NCBI GenBank assembly: GCA_963621975.1
Contig: CAVFGI010000031.1
Location: 1-8,921 of the forward strand
Origin: UBA9732 sp963621975
GTDB taxonomy: Bacteria; Spirochaetota; Spirochaetia; Sphaerochaetales; Sphaerochaetaceae
Direction of reading: 5' to 3'
Length of the DNA stretch: 8,921 bases
Made by a program: the position numbers and the translations under genes
Shown: positions 1-5,928 of the stretch, piece by piece
Layout of the letters: the number at the start of each line of letters is the position of its first letter
Numbering within the stretch: the stretch's first letter is position 1
Notes under the pieces: model-generated
Database searches by the model: none
What the model saw: only the letters and a program-made list of their open reading frames with translations
Told to the model about the DNA's origin: nothing

Positions 1-86
1 CGGAGAGAGGGGGATTCGAACCCCCGAAGGCTTTTGACCTTACACGACTTCCAATCGTGCACCTTCGACCACTCGGACATCTCTCC
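1..86 (-). tRNA. tRNA-Ser (anticodon GGA)
   Basis: Read on the minus strand, this folds as a class II tRNA. The 7-bp acceptor stem pairs GGAGAGA (86 to 80) with TCTCTCC (8 to 2), and position 1 gives the discriminator G. The anticodon stem CACGA/TCGTG encloses the loop TTGGAAG, so the anticodon is GGA, which reads serine UCC/UCU codons. A long variable arm and the T-arm with GGTTCGAATCC follow. The long variable arm and the G discriminator are serine identity elements. Any encoded CCA would lie left of the window and cannot be seen. It follows the importer operon on the same strand, separated by a terminator. Confidence 0.97.
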
Positions 87-98
87 AGATAGCAAAGG

Positions 99-104
99 AA
101 ATAT
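99..104 (-). promoter_or_regulatory. possible -10 box for tRNA-Ser
   Basis: On the minus strand this is TATATT, five of six matches to TATAAT, ending 12 nt before the mature tRNA 5' end, so transcription would start a few bases upstream of the tRNA. No good -35 is present. TTGCAG at 124-129 would need a 19-nt spacer and lies in the loop of the preceding terminator. The call is weak. Confidence 0.3.
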
Positions 105-109
105 AACAG

Positions 110-140
110 AAAAATGGAACATTCTGCAAGTAATGTTTCC
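110..140 (-). terminator. Rho-independent terminator of the ABC importer operon
   Basis: On the minus strand, GGAAACATT (140-132) pairs with AATGTTCC (123-116) with a single bulged A and an 8-nt loop. The sequence ATTTTT follows at once. Hairpin plus T-tract begins 32 bp past the permease stop codon, as expected for the end of the importer transcript, and it insulates the tRNA gene downstream. The stem is AT-rich, so efficiency may be moderate. Confidence 0.65.
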
Positions 141-171
141 TATTCCTGTGTATATTTCTTAAACTTTGCCT

Positions 172-1824
172 TTACAATGAAACTTCTTTGTTTCCTGTTG
201 CCTTCATATAAATCAACAAAGAAATAATTGTAGTAACAGTTAGAATTGTTGCATACGCTGCTGCAATACCATAGTTTCCTCTGCTTACGTAAGTGTAAAC
301 CGCAAGTGTAAGAGTAATAGTATTGAGGTTATACAAAATGATAGCTGTTGACAGCTCTGTAATGATTGTAACCCAAGATAGAATTGCACCAGACATAATT
401 CCGTTGCCCATCATTGGTACCGTGATAGCAAAGAAAGTCTTCATTTTACTTGCCCCAAGGCTAATGGCGGCTTCTTCAATAGACATTGGAATTTGTTGAA
501 GAACTGCTACAGATGACCTAATTGTATATGGAATACGTCTGATTATTAAGGCAATAATCATGATTGTTGCCGTACCTGTTAACATTATAGGTTTTTTGTT
601 AAAGGCTAGAACCAAAGCAATACCAACAACAGAACCAGGAATGATGTAAGGAATCATTGAGATAGTATCAATAACCTTGTTGGCTGCATTGTTTCTACGA
701 ACAACCAGATATGCAATTAAAATTGCAAGCACAATAACTGCAGCAAGAGCAATTATGCCTATGATAAAGGTATTAGGAATTGCCTTACGAAGGTGAGAAA
801 AAGCGTATCTATAACTATCTAAAGAGTATCCTTCAACAAATAATTTTCCGCTTGTCTTCTGGAAAGAAGAATAAATAACATACACTTGCGGCATAAAAGA
901 CAAAAGAACAACAAACCAGCAATAAATATGAACAAGAACACTCTTAATGCCATGAAGTTTTTTTCTCTCAATTGAGTGAAGAGCATTCATTGTAAACCTG
1001 TGTTTATTATTGATGTATCTTTGAATAAGGAAGATTACAGCTGTAATGATAATTGCAATTACAGAAACTGCTGCACCAAAGTTATGGTCTGTTCCTGTTT
1101 CTGCAAAGTAAGCATCGTAAATAAGAACCGGGAATGTTTGGTATCCTTCTCCAATAAGAAGAGGCGTACCAAAATCAGCAAAAGCCCTCATGAAAACCAA
1201 AAGCGTTGCTGCAATGATTGTAGGCATGCAAAGGGGAATTACAATTGTGAAAAATCGCTTAACACCTTTGCTCCCCATATTTTCTGCGGCTTCCAAAAGA
1301 GAGTTGTCAATGTTCTTTAATGCCCCGCAAACATACATGAAAACCAAAGGGAACAATTGCAAGGAAAGAACCAAAACAATGCCCTTAAACCCATATATGC
1401 TGCCAATTTTAATGCCAAATGTGCTTTTTAGGAAATTGGTAATAATTCCACTACGGCCAAGAAGAACAATCCAAGAATAGGCTCCAATGAAAGGAGCAGA
1501 CATACTACAAAGAATGATAAGAACTTGAAGAACGGTCTTCCCTTTTATCTCGTACATTTGATAAAAGTATGCAAGAGGAATTCCAATTGCCAATGCAATT
1601 ACAGTTGTAGTAATAGTGACCTTAAAACTATTAAAGATTGTCCTAACATTGTAAGACTTACTGAAAAACTTTTTAAACGCATCTAGAGTAAAATGTCCAT
1701 CAGAATACACGGCCTGTTTTAAAAGAGTAAACAGAGGATATAAAAGGAAAATTGCATACAAAGCTATAACAGCAAAAGAGACAAGTTTCCAAATATCCCT
1801 TTTTTTTGTGCTACGAAGCTCCAT
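172..1824 (-). CDS. ABC importer, fused two-domain permease (ferric iron FbpB/AfuB-type)
   Basis: This 550-residue inner-membrane protein forms the transport channel of a binding-protein-dependent importer. It is two homologous permease halves in one chain. About six hydrophobic segments fall in residues 13-267 and about six more in 295-538. Each half carries the cytoplasmic EAA loop that docks on the ATPase: EAAENMG from residue 178 and EAAISLG from 451, each followed by a lysine-rich stretch and a conserved proline. Length and duplicated layout match FbpB/SfuB/ThiP-type permeases. Its ATG overlaps the ATPase stop codon by one base (TAATG), and GGGAG lies 7 nt upstream, so translation is probably coupled. 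Family assignment is firm. The substrate is inferred: ferric iron is the usual one, but thiamine or phosphonate relatives share this architecture. Confidence 0.9.
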   Translation of the reverse strand: MELRSTKKRDIWKLVSFAVIALYAIFLLYPLFTLLKQAVYSDGHFTLDAFKKFFSKSYNVRTIFNSFKVTITTTVIALAIGIPLAYFYQMYEIKGKTVLQVLIILCSMSAPFIGAYSWIVLLGRSGIITNFLKSTFGIKIGSIYGFKGIVLVLSLQLFPLVFMYVCGALKNIDNSLLEAAENMGSKGVKRFFTIVIPLCMPTIIAATLLVFMRAFADFGTPLLIGEGYQTFPVLIYDAYFAETGTDHNFGAAVSVIAIIITAVIFLIQRYINNKHRFTMNALHSIERKKLHGIKSVLVHIYCWFVVLLSFMPQVYVIYSSFQKTSGKLFVEGYSLDSYRYAFSHLRKAIPNTFIIGIIALAAVIVLAILIAYLVVRRNNAANKVIDTISMIPYIIPGSVVGIALVLAFNKKPIMLTGTATIMIIALIIRRIPYTIRSSVAVLQQIPMSIEEAAISLGASKMKTFFAITVPMMGNGIMSGAILSWVTIITELSTAIILYNLNTITLTLAVYTYVSRGNYGIAAAYATILTVTTIISLLIYMKATGNKEVSL

Positions 1825-2954
1825 TACTTTTCTCCCTTTTTGAAAATATCAATATCGTTAAGAACTCCCTTAACAAGGTTTTTCTTCCCTTCTACATCAA
1901 AGATATTAACCTTTTCTGTCTTAACTCCAAGATAAATCTCCGTGCCCTTTTCAATAATGCTATCAATCAAAGATTCCTGTATGATTTCCGCCTTCTCTCC
2001 ATCTTCAAAATGAACAAAATAGTGAGTGTTTAGCCCTAGGAAAACGGCATCATTTATGTAGGCCTTAATTCCTTCTGTAGCACTCTTTTCTACAATTAAT
2101 TCTTCAGGTCTAATTGAAGCCTTAACTGGTCTAGAATACATCTCTTCAGGAAGGATATTTGTCATTTCTACCTTGTAATTGCCTGGAAGAACTAACATAG
2201 CTTTTCCGTCAACAACCTCAAGTTGGCAATCTATAACATTGGATCTTCCAATAAAGTTTGCAACAAACAAGTTGGCTGGTCTCTGATAAAGAATCTTTGG
2301 AGTACCAACTTGTTGTATTTCACCAGCGTTCATAACAGCAATACGGTCAGAAACGGCCATAGCTTCTTCTTGGTCATGCGTGACGTAAACTGTAGTAATT
2401 CCAATTGAATTTTGAATTTCTTTAATAACAGTTCTCATTTCAACCCTTAATTTTGCGTCAAGGTTTGAAAGAGGTTCGTCCATTAAAAGGACATCTGGGG
2501 TAATGGCAAGAGCTCTAGCAAGAGCAACTCTTTGTTGTTGTCCGCCAGAAAGCCGCTCTGGCATACGATCACGGTATTCCTCAATTTTCATGAGCTTAAG
2601 GAATTGATTTGTCTTAGCAATAATTTCTTCCTTAGGAAGTTTTCTGTTCTTAAGACCAAATGCTACATTCTTCTCAACTGTCATGTTTGGGAAAATTGCA
2701 TAGTTTTGAAAAACCATACCAATGTTTCTCACAACTGGATCCATGTCATTAATCCGTTTGTCGTTAAAGAAGAAATCTCCTCCTTCAATTGAGTTGAATC
2801 CCGCAATCATGCGCAAAAGCGTTGTCTTACCACATCCTGATGGACCAAGGAGGGTGAAAAACTCACCCTCCTTGATGTCTAGTGATAAGTCAGCAATGAT
2901 TGTATTATCTCCGTATTTCTTTACGGCATCTCTAATTTTGATATTTACACTCAC
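1824..2954 (-). CDS. ABC importer, ATP-binding protein (FbpC/PotA-like)
   Basis: This 376-residue cytoplasmic ATPase powers the importer. All nucleotide-binding motifs are intact: Walker A GPSGCGKT (37-44), Q-loop Q83, signature LSGGQQQ (135-141), Walker B VLLMDE (155-160), D-loop SNLD and switch histidine H193. Residues from about 235 form a C-terminal regulatory extension with a TOBE-like segment around 278-352. This is typical of the CUT1/iron/spermidine family, where it can sense substrate or regulators. The start is GTG at 2954-2952, preceded by GAGG with an 8-nt spacer; the usual N-terminal beta strand begins right after it. The gene lies 17 bp after the binding-protein gene and overlaps the permease by one base. 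The order binding protein, ATPase, permease differs from the A-B-C order of Neisseria fbp. No key residue is missing. Confidence 0.93.
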   Translation of the reverse strand: MSVNIKIRDAVKKYGDNTIIADLSLDIKEGEFFTLLGPSGCGKTTLLRMIAGFNSIEGGDFFFNDKRINDMDPVVRNIGMVFQNYAIFPNMTVEKNVAFGLKNRKLPKEEIIAKTNQFLKLMKIEEYRDRMPERLSGGQQQRVALARALAITPDVLLMDEPLSNLDAKLRVEMRTVIKEIQNSIGITTVYVTHDQEEAMAVSDRIAVMNAGEIQQVGTPKILYQRPANLFVANFIGRSNVIDCQLEVVDGKAMLVLPGNYKVEMTNILPEEMYSRPVKASIRPEELIVEKSATEGIKAYINDAVFLGLNTHYFVHFEDGEKAEIIQESLIDSIIEKGTEIYLGVKTEKVNIFDVEGKKNLVKGVLNDIDIFKKGEK

Positions 2955-2971
2955 CTTTCTGACCTCATCAA

Positions 2972-4018
2972 TTATTTTGCTGTTTTCTGAATAATTTCAT
3001 CAAATCTTGTCTGCCATGCTGCCTTGTTTTCGCCACAGTAAGCAAGATCTTCGTATGCAACGTTGATTGTTGAGAAAGCTGGCATGTTAACTGAAGTATT
3101 TGTGATGTTTGGATTTACAGGTCTGGCGGTTGTTTTTCCAATCTCGGCCTGTCCTTCGTCAGAAATGAGCCAATCCATGAACAACTTTGCATTATCCATA
3201 TTCTTTGCTCCCTTAATAATTGCAGCGCCTGCTGGAAGCCATACTGCACCTTCTTCTGGGTAAACAAGTCTTACGTTTGTTGCACCATCATCAAGAAGTT
3301 TGACACATGGGTCTTCGTATGAAACACCAACGGCGTATTCGCCACTTGCTGTTCCTTTGTAGATTGCTGAAGAAGAACCAAGGATAGCTCCGTTAAGCTG
3401 AGCACAGAACTTCTCTACCCATTCCCATGCTTTTTCATCATATGGTTCGTCCCCCATGACAAGAAGCATGTTTGTGAGCTCTGCCCAAGCAGAAGAGGAA
3501 GTTGCGGCGTTACCCATAGCAATGTGTCCCTTGAGTTCTGGCCAAAGAAGATCATTGTATCCTTTGAACTCGTCTGGATTAAGACCAAGCTCTTTGAAGA
3601 CATCAACGTTAATAAGAAGAGCTGCGGAACCATCAAGGCAATATCTTGTAACACAACCATTCTGGTTCTGATAAGCTTCAGGAAGATTCTCATTTCCTTT
3701 TGCTACGTATGGTTCAAAATATTCAGCATATGTGTTGCCGTTTGCGAAGTTTACACCACCATACCAGACATCTGCCTGTGGGTTTCCTGCTTCAGAAACA
3801 ACTCTACCTGCAACCTCTCCTGTTCCCATAGAAAGAACCTGAACGTCTATTCCATACTTCTCACCAAAGGCGTATGCGGCTTCAATCAAAGGATCTGAAT
3901 TTGGTGAATAAATAACAAGACTTCCGCCACCGACTTTGCCTGTTTCTTGAGCAGCCTGTGCGAAAACAAAACCAACCATAACTGCCAAAAGAAGCAGAAC
4001 AGCTGTAAGTTTTTTCAT
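2972..4018 (-). CDS. ABC importer, periplasmic solute-binding protein (AfuA/FbpA-like, family 1)
   Basis: This 348-residue protein captures the solute in the periplasm. Residues 1-20 form a signal peptide: MKK, a leucine-rich core, then VFA before Q21, a plausible signal peptidase I site. There is no lipobox cysteine, so it is probably soluble. The mature part has the AfuA-type order: YSPNSDPL near 37, GTGEVAGRV near 66, the QADVWYGG strand at 81-88, GVSYEDP at 231 and YPEEGAVWLPAGAAIIKGA from 253. Five cysteines (122, 127, 205, 238, 328) could form disulfides. The tandem tyrosines that hold ferric ion in FbpA are not at the expected place, so iron is only the default guess. I chose the ATG at 4018 because GGAGG lies 6 nt before it and the signal peptide begins there. 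A 17-codon upstream extension is open but spans the leader hairpins. Confidence 0.88.
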   Translation of the reverse strand: MKKLTAVLLLLAVMVGFVFAQAAQETGKVGGGSLVIYSPNSDPLIEAAYAFGEKYGIDVQVLSMGTGEVAGRVVSEAGNPQADVWYGGVNFANGNTYAEYFEPYVAKGNENLPEAYQNQNGCVTRYCLDGSAALLINVDVFKELGLNPDEFKGYNDLLWPELKGHIAMGNAATSSSAWAELTNMLLVMGDEPYDEKAWEWVEKFCAQLNGAILGSSSAIYKGTASGEYAVGVSYEDPCVKLLDDGATNVRLVYPEEGAVWLPAGAAIIKGAKNMDNAKLFMDWLISDEGQAEIGKTTARPVNPNITNTSVNMPAFSTINVAYEDLAYCGENKAAWQTRFDEIIQKTAK

Positions 4019-4024
4019 ATTGTA

Positions 4025-4029
4025 CCTCC
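4025..4029 (-). promoter_or_regulatory. Ribosome binding site fixing the binding-protein start
   Basis: A perfect GGAGG on the minus strand, with a 6-nt spacer to the ATG at 4018-4016. It decides in favour of this start over the in-frame candidate at 4069, which would also put 17 polar residues ahead of the signal peptide. Confidence 0.85.
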
Positions 4030-4031
4030 AT

Positions 4032-4047
4032 ATGTCCCCTCGGACAT
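4032..4047 (-). promoter_or_regulatory. Leader hairpin just upstream of the binding-protein RBS
   Basis: ATGTCC (4032-4037) and GGACAT (4042-4047) form a perfect 6-bp inverted repeat with a 4-nt loop. In the minus-strand transcript the loop reads GAGG, and the stem ends two bases before the GGAGG ribosome site. It could modulate translation initiation or protect the 5' end. It is too small to call a known riboswitch, and I do not recognise it as one. Confidence 0.45.
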
Positions 4048-4049
4048 TA

Positions 4050-4087
4050 TTTGCAACAATTTTCTGCAAAAATAGAACGTTTGCAGA
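4050..4087. promoter_or_regulatory. Operator-like repeat: 8-bp inverted repeat plus a third half-site
   Basis: TCTGCAAA (4063-4070) and TTTGCAGA (4080-4087) are perfect inverse copies separated by 9 bp. A further TTTGCA lies at 4050-4055. The three cores TTTGCA/TGCAAA/TTTGCA are spaced at exactly 15 bp and alternate in orientation. The larger repeat covers the predicted importer transcription start (about 4086), where a bound repressor would block transcription. In RNA, the central element could pair with either neighbour, giving two exclusive hairpins. Function is inferred from position and symmetry only. Confidence 0.5.
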
Positions 4088-4092
4088 TTTTA

Positions 4093-4121
4093 ATTATGAC
4101 ATTATCTTGGACACAATTCAA
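4093..4121 (-). promoter_or_regulatory. Sigma70-type promoter of the ABC importer operon
   Basis: On the minus strand the -35 is TTGAAT (4121-4116), the spacer is exactly 17 nt and the -10 is CATAAT (4098-4093), five of six matches. The predicted start is near 4086, giving a leader of about 68 nt before the ATG at 4018. Confidence 0.6.
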
Positions 4122-4153
4122 GAAAAACCGCTGTAGCCTTGAGCCTAATTATT

Positions 4154-4162
4154 TGGTATCAT
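4154..4162 (+). promoter_or_regulatory. Extended -10 promoter for dnaX, possibly giving leaderless mRNA
   Basis: TGG followed by TATCAT is an extended -10 with five of six matches in the hexamer. No convincing -35 lies 16-18 nt upstream, which extended -10 promoters tolerate. Six bases separate the hexamer from the A of the dnaX ATG at 4169, the normal distance to a transcription start, and no ribosome site at usable spacing precedes that ATG. Confidence 0.45.
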
Positions 4163-4168
4163 AAGAGC

Positions 4169-5632
4169 ATGGCATACGAAGTAACGGCAACAAGAAGAAG
4201 ACCTCAACAGTTTGAAACACTTGCAGGTCAAGAATTTGTGGTTTCAACCTTAAAAAATGCAATAGAACAAGACAGAATAGCCCATGCATATCTTTTCAGT
4301 GGCCCTAGAGGCGTAGGAAAGACCACCAGTGCTCGCTTACTTGCAAAGGCTCTTAATTGCGTTAACGGCCCCACAACTACACCTTGTGGAGTATGCGATA
4401 ACTGTAGAGGAATTGCAAAGGGAAGTAGCCTTGATGTCATAGAAATAGACGGAGCTAGCAACACTGGGGTCAACGACGTACGCGCCATCAAAGAAGAGGT
4501 TCTTTTCCCTCCAACTTCTTCACGCTACAAGATTTACATCATTGACGAAGTCCACATGCTCTCACTTAGCGCCTTCAATGCACTTCTCAAAACCATTGAG
4601 GAACCACCCGAGTACGTCATCTTCATCTTTGCCACCACGGAAACTCAAAAGGTGCCTGCAACTATTAGAAGCCGATGCCAGCAGTTTAATTTCCAGTTAA
4701 TTCCAATAGAAGTAATTGAAAAAGAACTAAAAACCGCAGCAGAAGAGATGAATGTCAAAGCAGACCAAGACGCTTTATTCTGGGTTGCAAAAGAAGCCAC
4801 AGGCTCAATGCGTGATGCCTACACTTTATTTGACCAAGTAGTAGCCTTCTCAAATGGAGAAATTACCCTTGCAAAAATTAGAGAAAAACTAGGGTTAGTT
4901 GGTGTTGATAGGATAAACCAAATAATGCTAGACATTCTCTCCAACCATAGCGAAAACGCAATGGGTAAAATTAATAATCTTTTTGCTAAAGGCGTTAGCA
5001 CAGAGCAAATTATTAAAGATTTTACAGACTACTTCCGCACACTTCTCCTTATGAATGAAGGAATTAAAAGTGAAAATGTCCTTGGAGAACGTCCGGACTC
5101 TTTCCCACGGGAAATACGCGAAGCTTTTAATGAAGAACAGCTAGAGACTGCATTAGACCTTTTCTTAGAGCTATACAGAAACATCCGCTATTCTTTAAGC
5201 CCACGTTACGAGCTTGAATTAGCAATTTCAAAACTTTCTAGATTAAAATATGTAGCTTCTAATGCAACTGTCTTAGAGCAGTTGGCTCGCCTTAAAAACG
5301 ATTTATTAAATGGAACAATAACCCCTTTAAATCCAGTTTTGGCTTCACAAAAGACAATAGAGCCTTTGGCTACGGAAAAAAAGCAAGAAATATCGGGCCA
5401 AAAAGAAAAGCAAATTGAAGAGAAACCAGTGGAAGTGCTGCCTGTACAGCTACAGCCAACTGAAAAGCCAATTCCGGAAAAAGAGACCTCTCAGGAGGAA
5501 GTGAAGCCTCAAGAAGAGGTTAAACCTCGAGTGCAGGGACCCATCACAAATCCCGAGGACAAACTTGCACTGGAGAGAAAAAATTTGGTGGAAGATTTGA
5601 TTATTGCTTTTGATGGAAAAGAGGAAAAATGA
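4169..5632 (+). CDS. dnaX: DNA polymerase III subunit gamma/tau (clamp loader)
   Basis: The 487-residue ATPase of the clamp loader, which opens and loads the beta sliding clamp and organises the replisome. The AAA+ core is complete: Walker A GPRGVGKT (45-52), four zinc cysteines C64, C73, C76 and C79, Walker B IIDEVHM (124-130), sensor 1 near 152-160, arginine finger in SRC (168-170) and sensor 2 GSMRDA with R215. The oligomerisation domain runs to about 375. A Lys/Glu/Pro-rich linker follows, with a two-copy EEVKP repeat at 443-453, and then a short tail; the tau-specific part is much shorter than in E. coli. I chose ATG 4169 because conserved DnaX starts begin with this MAYEVTATRRRP-like motif; the upstream TTG at 4139 adds ten unconserved residues. 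It heads an operon with ybaB and recR. A slippery heptamer at codons 404-405 may produce a shorter gamma form. Confidence 0.97.
   Translation: MAYEVTATRRRPQQFETLAGQEFVVSTLKNAIEQDRIAHAYLFSGPRGVGKTTSARLLAKALNCVNGPTTTPCGVCDNCRGIAKGSSLDVIEIDGASNTGVNDVRAIKEEVLFPPTSSRYKIYIIDEVHMLSLSAFNALLKTIEEPPEYVIFIFATTETQKVPATIRSRCQQFNFQLIPIEVIEKELKTAAEEMNVKADQDALFWVAKEATGSMRDAYTLFDQVVAFSNGEITLAKIREKLGLVGVDRINQIMLDILSNHSENAMGKINNLFAKGVSTEQIIKDFTDYFRTLLLMNEGIKSENVLGERPDSFPREIREAFNEEQLETALDLFLELYRNIRYSLSPRYELELAISKLSRLKYVASNATVLEQLARLKNDLLNGTITPLNPVLASQKTIEPLATEKKQEISGQKEKQIEEKPVEVLPVQLQPTEKPIPEKETSQEEVKPQEEVKPRVQGPITNPEDKLALERKNLVEDLIIAFDGKEEK
5377..5418 (+). other. dnaX: Candidate programmed -1 frameshift site in dnaX with early -1 stop
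   Basis: A_AAA_AAG at 5377-5383 lies in the zero frame (codons K404 AAA, K405 AAG), inside a run of seven A. This is the same heptamer, in the same phase, as the E. coli dnaX frameshift site. After a -1 slip, translation adds A-R-N-I-G-P-K-R-K-A-N and stops at TGA 5416-5418, making about 416 residues that keep the ATPase and oligomerisation domains. TTTGGC (5365-5370) and GCCAAA (5397-5402) flank it as a 6-bp inverted repeat. I see no strong Shine-Dalgarno stimulator upstream and no obvious hairpin 5-9 nt downstream, so efficiency is unknown. Transcriptional slippage on A7 would give the same product. Confidence 0.55.
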
Positions 5633-5928
5633 TGAACCCTTTTGAATTATTGAAAAACATGGACAAAATTAAGAGTCAGGCAGAAGAAATGAAGGCCAAG
5701 GCTGCTCAGATAAAATGCACGGGATATTCGTATGGAAACATGATTGAAGTTGTGGCAAACGGAAACATGGAAGTTGAAAGCGTAAAGATTGATCCCTCTT
5801 TAGTGACATCAGAAAATGCTCAAATGTTGCAGGTGCTGATTGCGTCGGCGGTAAATACTGCATTAAAGAATGTCAGAGACAGGCTTGCACAAGAGGCAGG
5901 GGAAATGTTTTCCCAGTACAACGTATGA
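5629..5928 (+). CDS. ybaB: Nucleoid-associated protein, YbaB/EbfC family
   Basis: This 99-residue protein is of the usual size for the family, a small dimeric DNA-binding protein with a tweezer-like fold. The N-terminal third is a charged amphipathic helix (about residues 6-28, with KIKSQAEEMKAKAA). Short beta strands follow (about 32-58, including IEVVANGNMEVESVKIDP), then a C-terminal helix (62-93) rich in Ala and Leu. The cluster dnaX-ybaB-recR is conserved across many bacteria, and in spirochaetes this family was described as EbfC in Borrelia. The ATG at 5629 overlaps the dnaX stop as ATGA. A second ATG at 5632 is better spaced (7 nt) from GAGG at 5621-5624, so the true start may be one codon later. 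The gene also overlaps recR by 4 bp. Confidence 0.93.
   Translation: MMNPFELLKNMDKIKSQAEEMKAKAAQIKCTGYSYGNMIEVVANGNMEVESVKIDPSLVTSENAQMLQVLIASAVNTALKNVRDRLAQEAGEMFSQYNV

Noticed and set aside
976..1320. 114-codon open frame on the plus strand opposite the permease, rich in Cys, Asn and Lys
   Set aside because: The odd composition is what the reverse complement of membrane-helix codons produces. There is no ribosome site or domain, and the permease is intact.
3524..3898. 124-codon open frame on the plus strand opposite the binding-protein gene
   Set aside because: Its translation has no recognisable domain and a composition typical of an antisense shadow. The opposite strand encodes a clear family member with its own ribosome site.
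4032..4041. The minus-strand ATGTCCGAG in the importer leader matches the D-arm region of the tRNA-Ser at the window start
   Set aside because: A nine-base identity with no extension on either side is expected by chance and does not suggest a tRNA-like structure or integration site.
4018..4069. Possible 17-codon N-terminal extension of the binding protein
   Set aside because: The frame is open, but it would put a polar segment before the signal peptide and span two leader hairpins. The GGAGG at 4025-4029 fits the start at 4018.
4091..4109. GATAATGTCATAATTA on the minus strand, overlapping the importer -10, resembling a Fur box
   Set aside because: By eye only about 10 of 19 positions fit the consensus, and AT-rich promoters often contain GATAAT/ATAAT. 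It is not enough to call a Fur site, although iron control remains possible.
5516..5528. Perfect palindrome GAGGTT-A-AACCTC within dnaX
   Set aside because: It arises from the second EEVKP repeat unit of the linker and lies about 130 nt beyond the slippery site, too far to stimulate a frameshift.
5578..5584. A second in-frame slippery heptamer, A_AAA_AAT, near the dnaX 3' end
   Set aside because: It is a weaker slip sequence 17 codons before the normal stop. The -1 product would differ only in the last few residues, so it is probably chance in an A-rich region.
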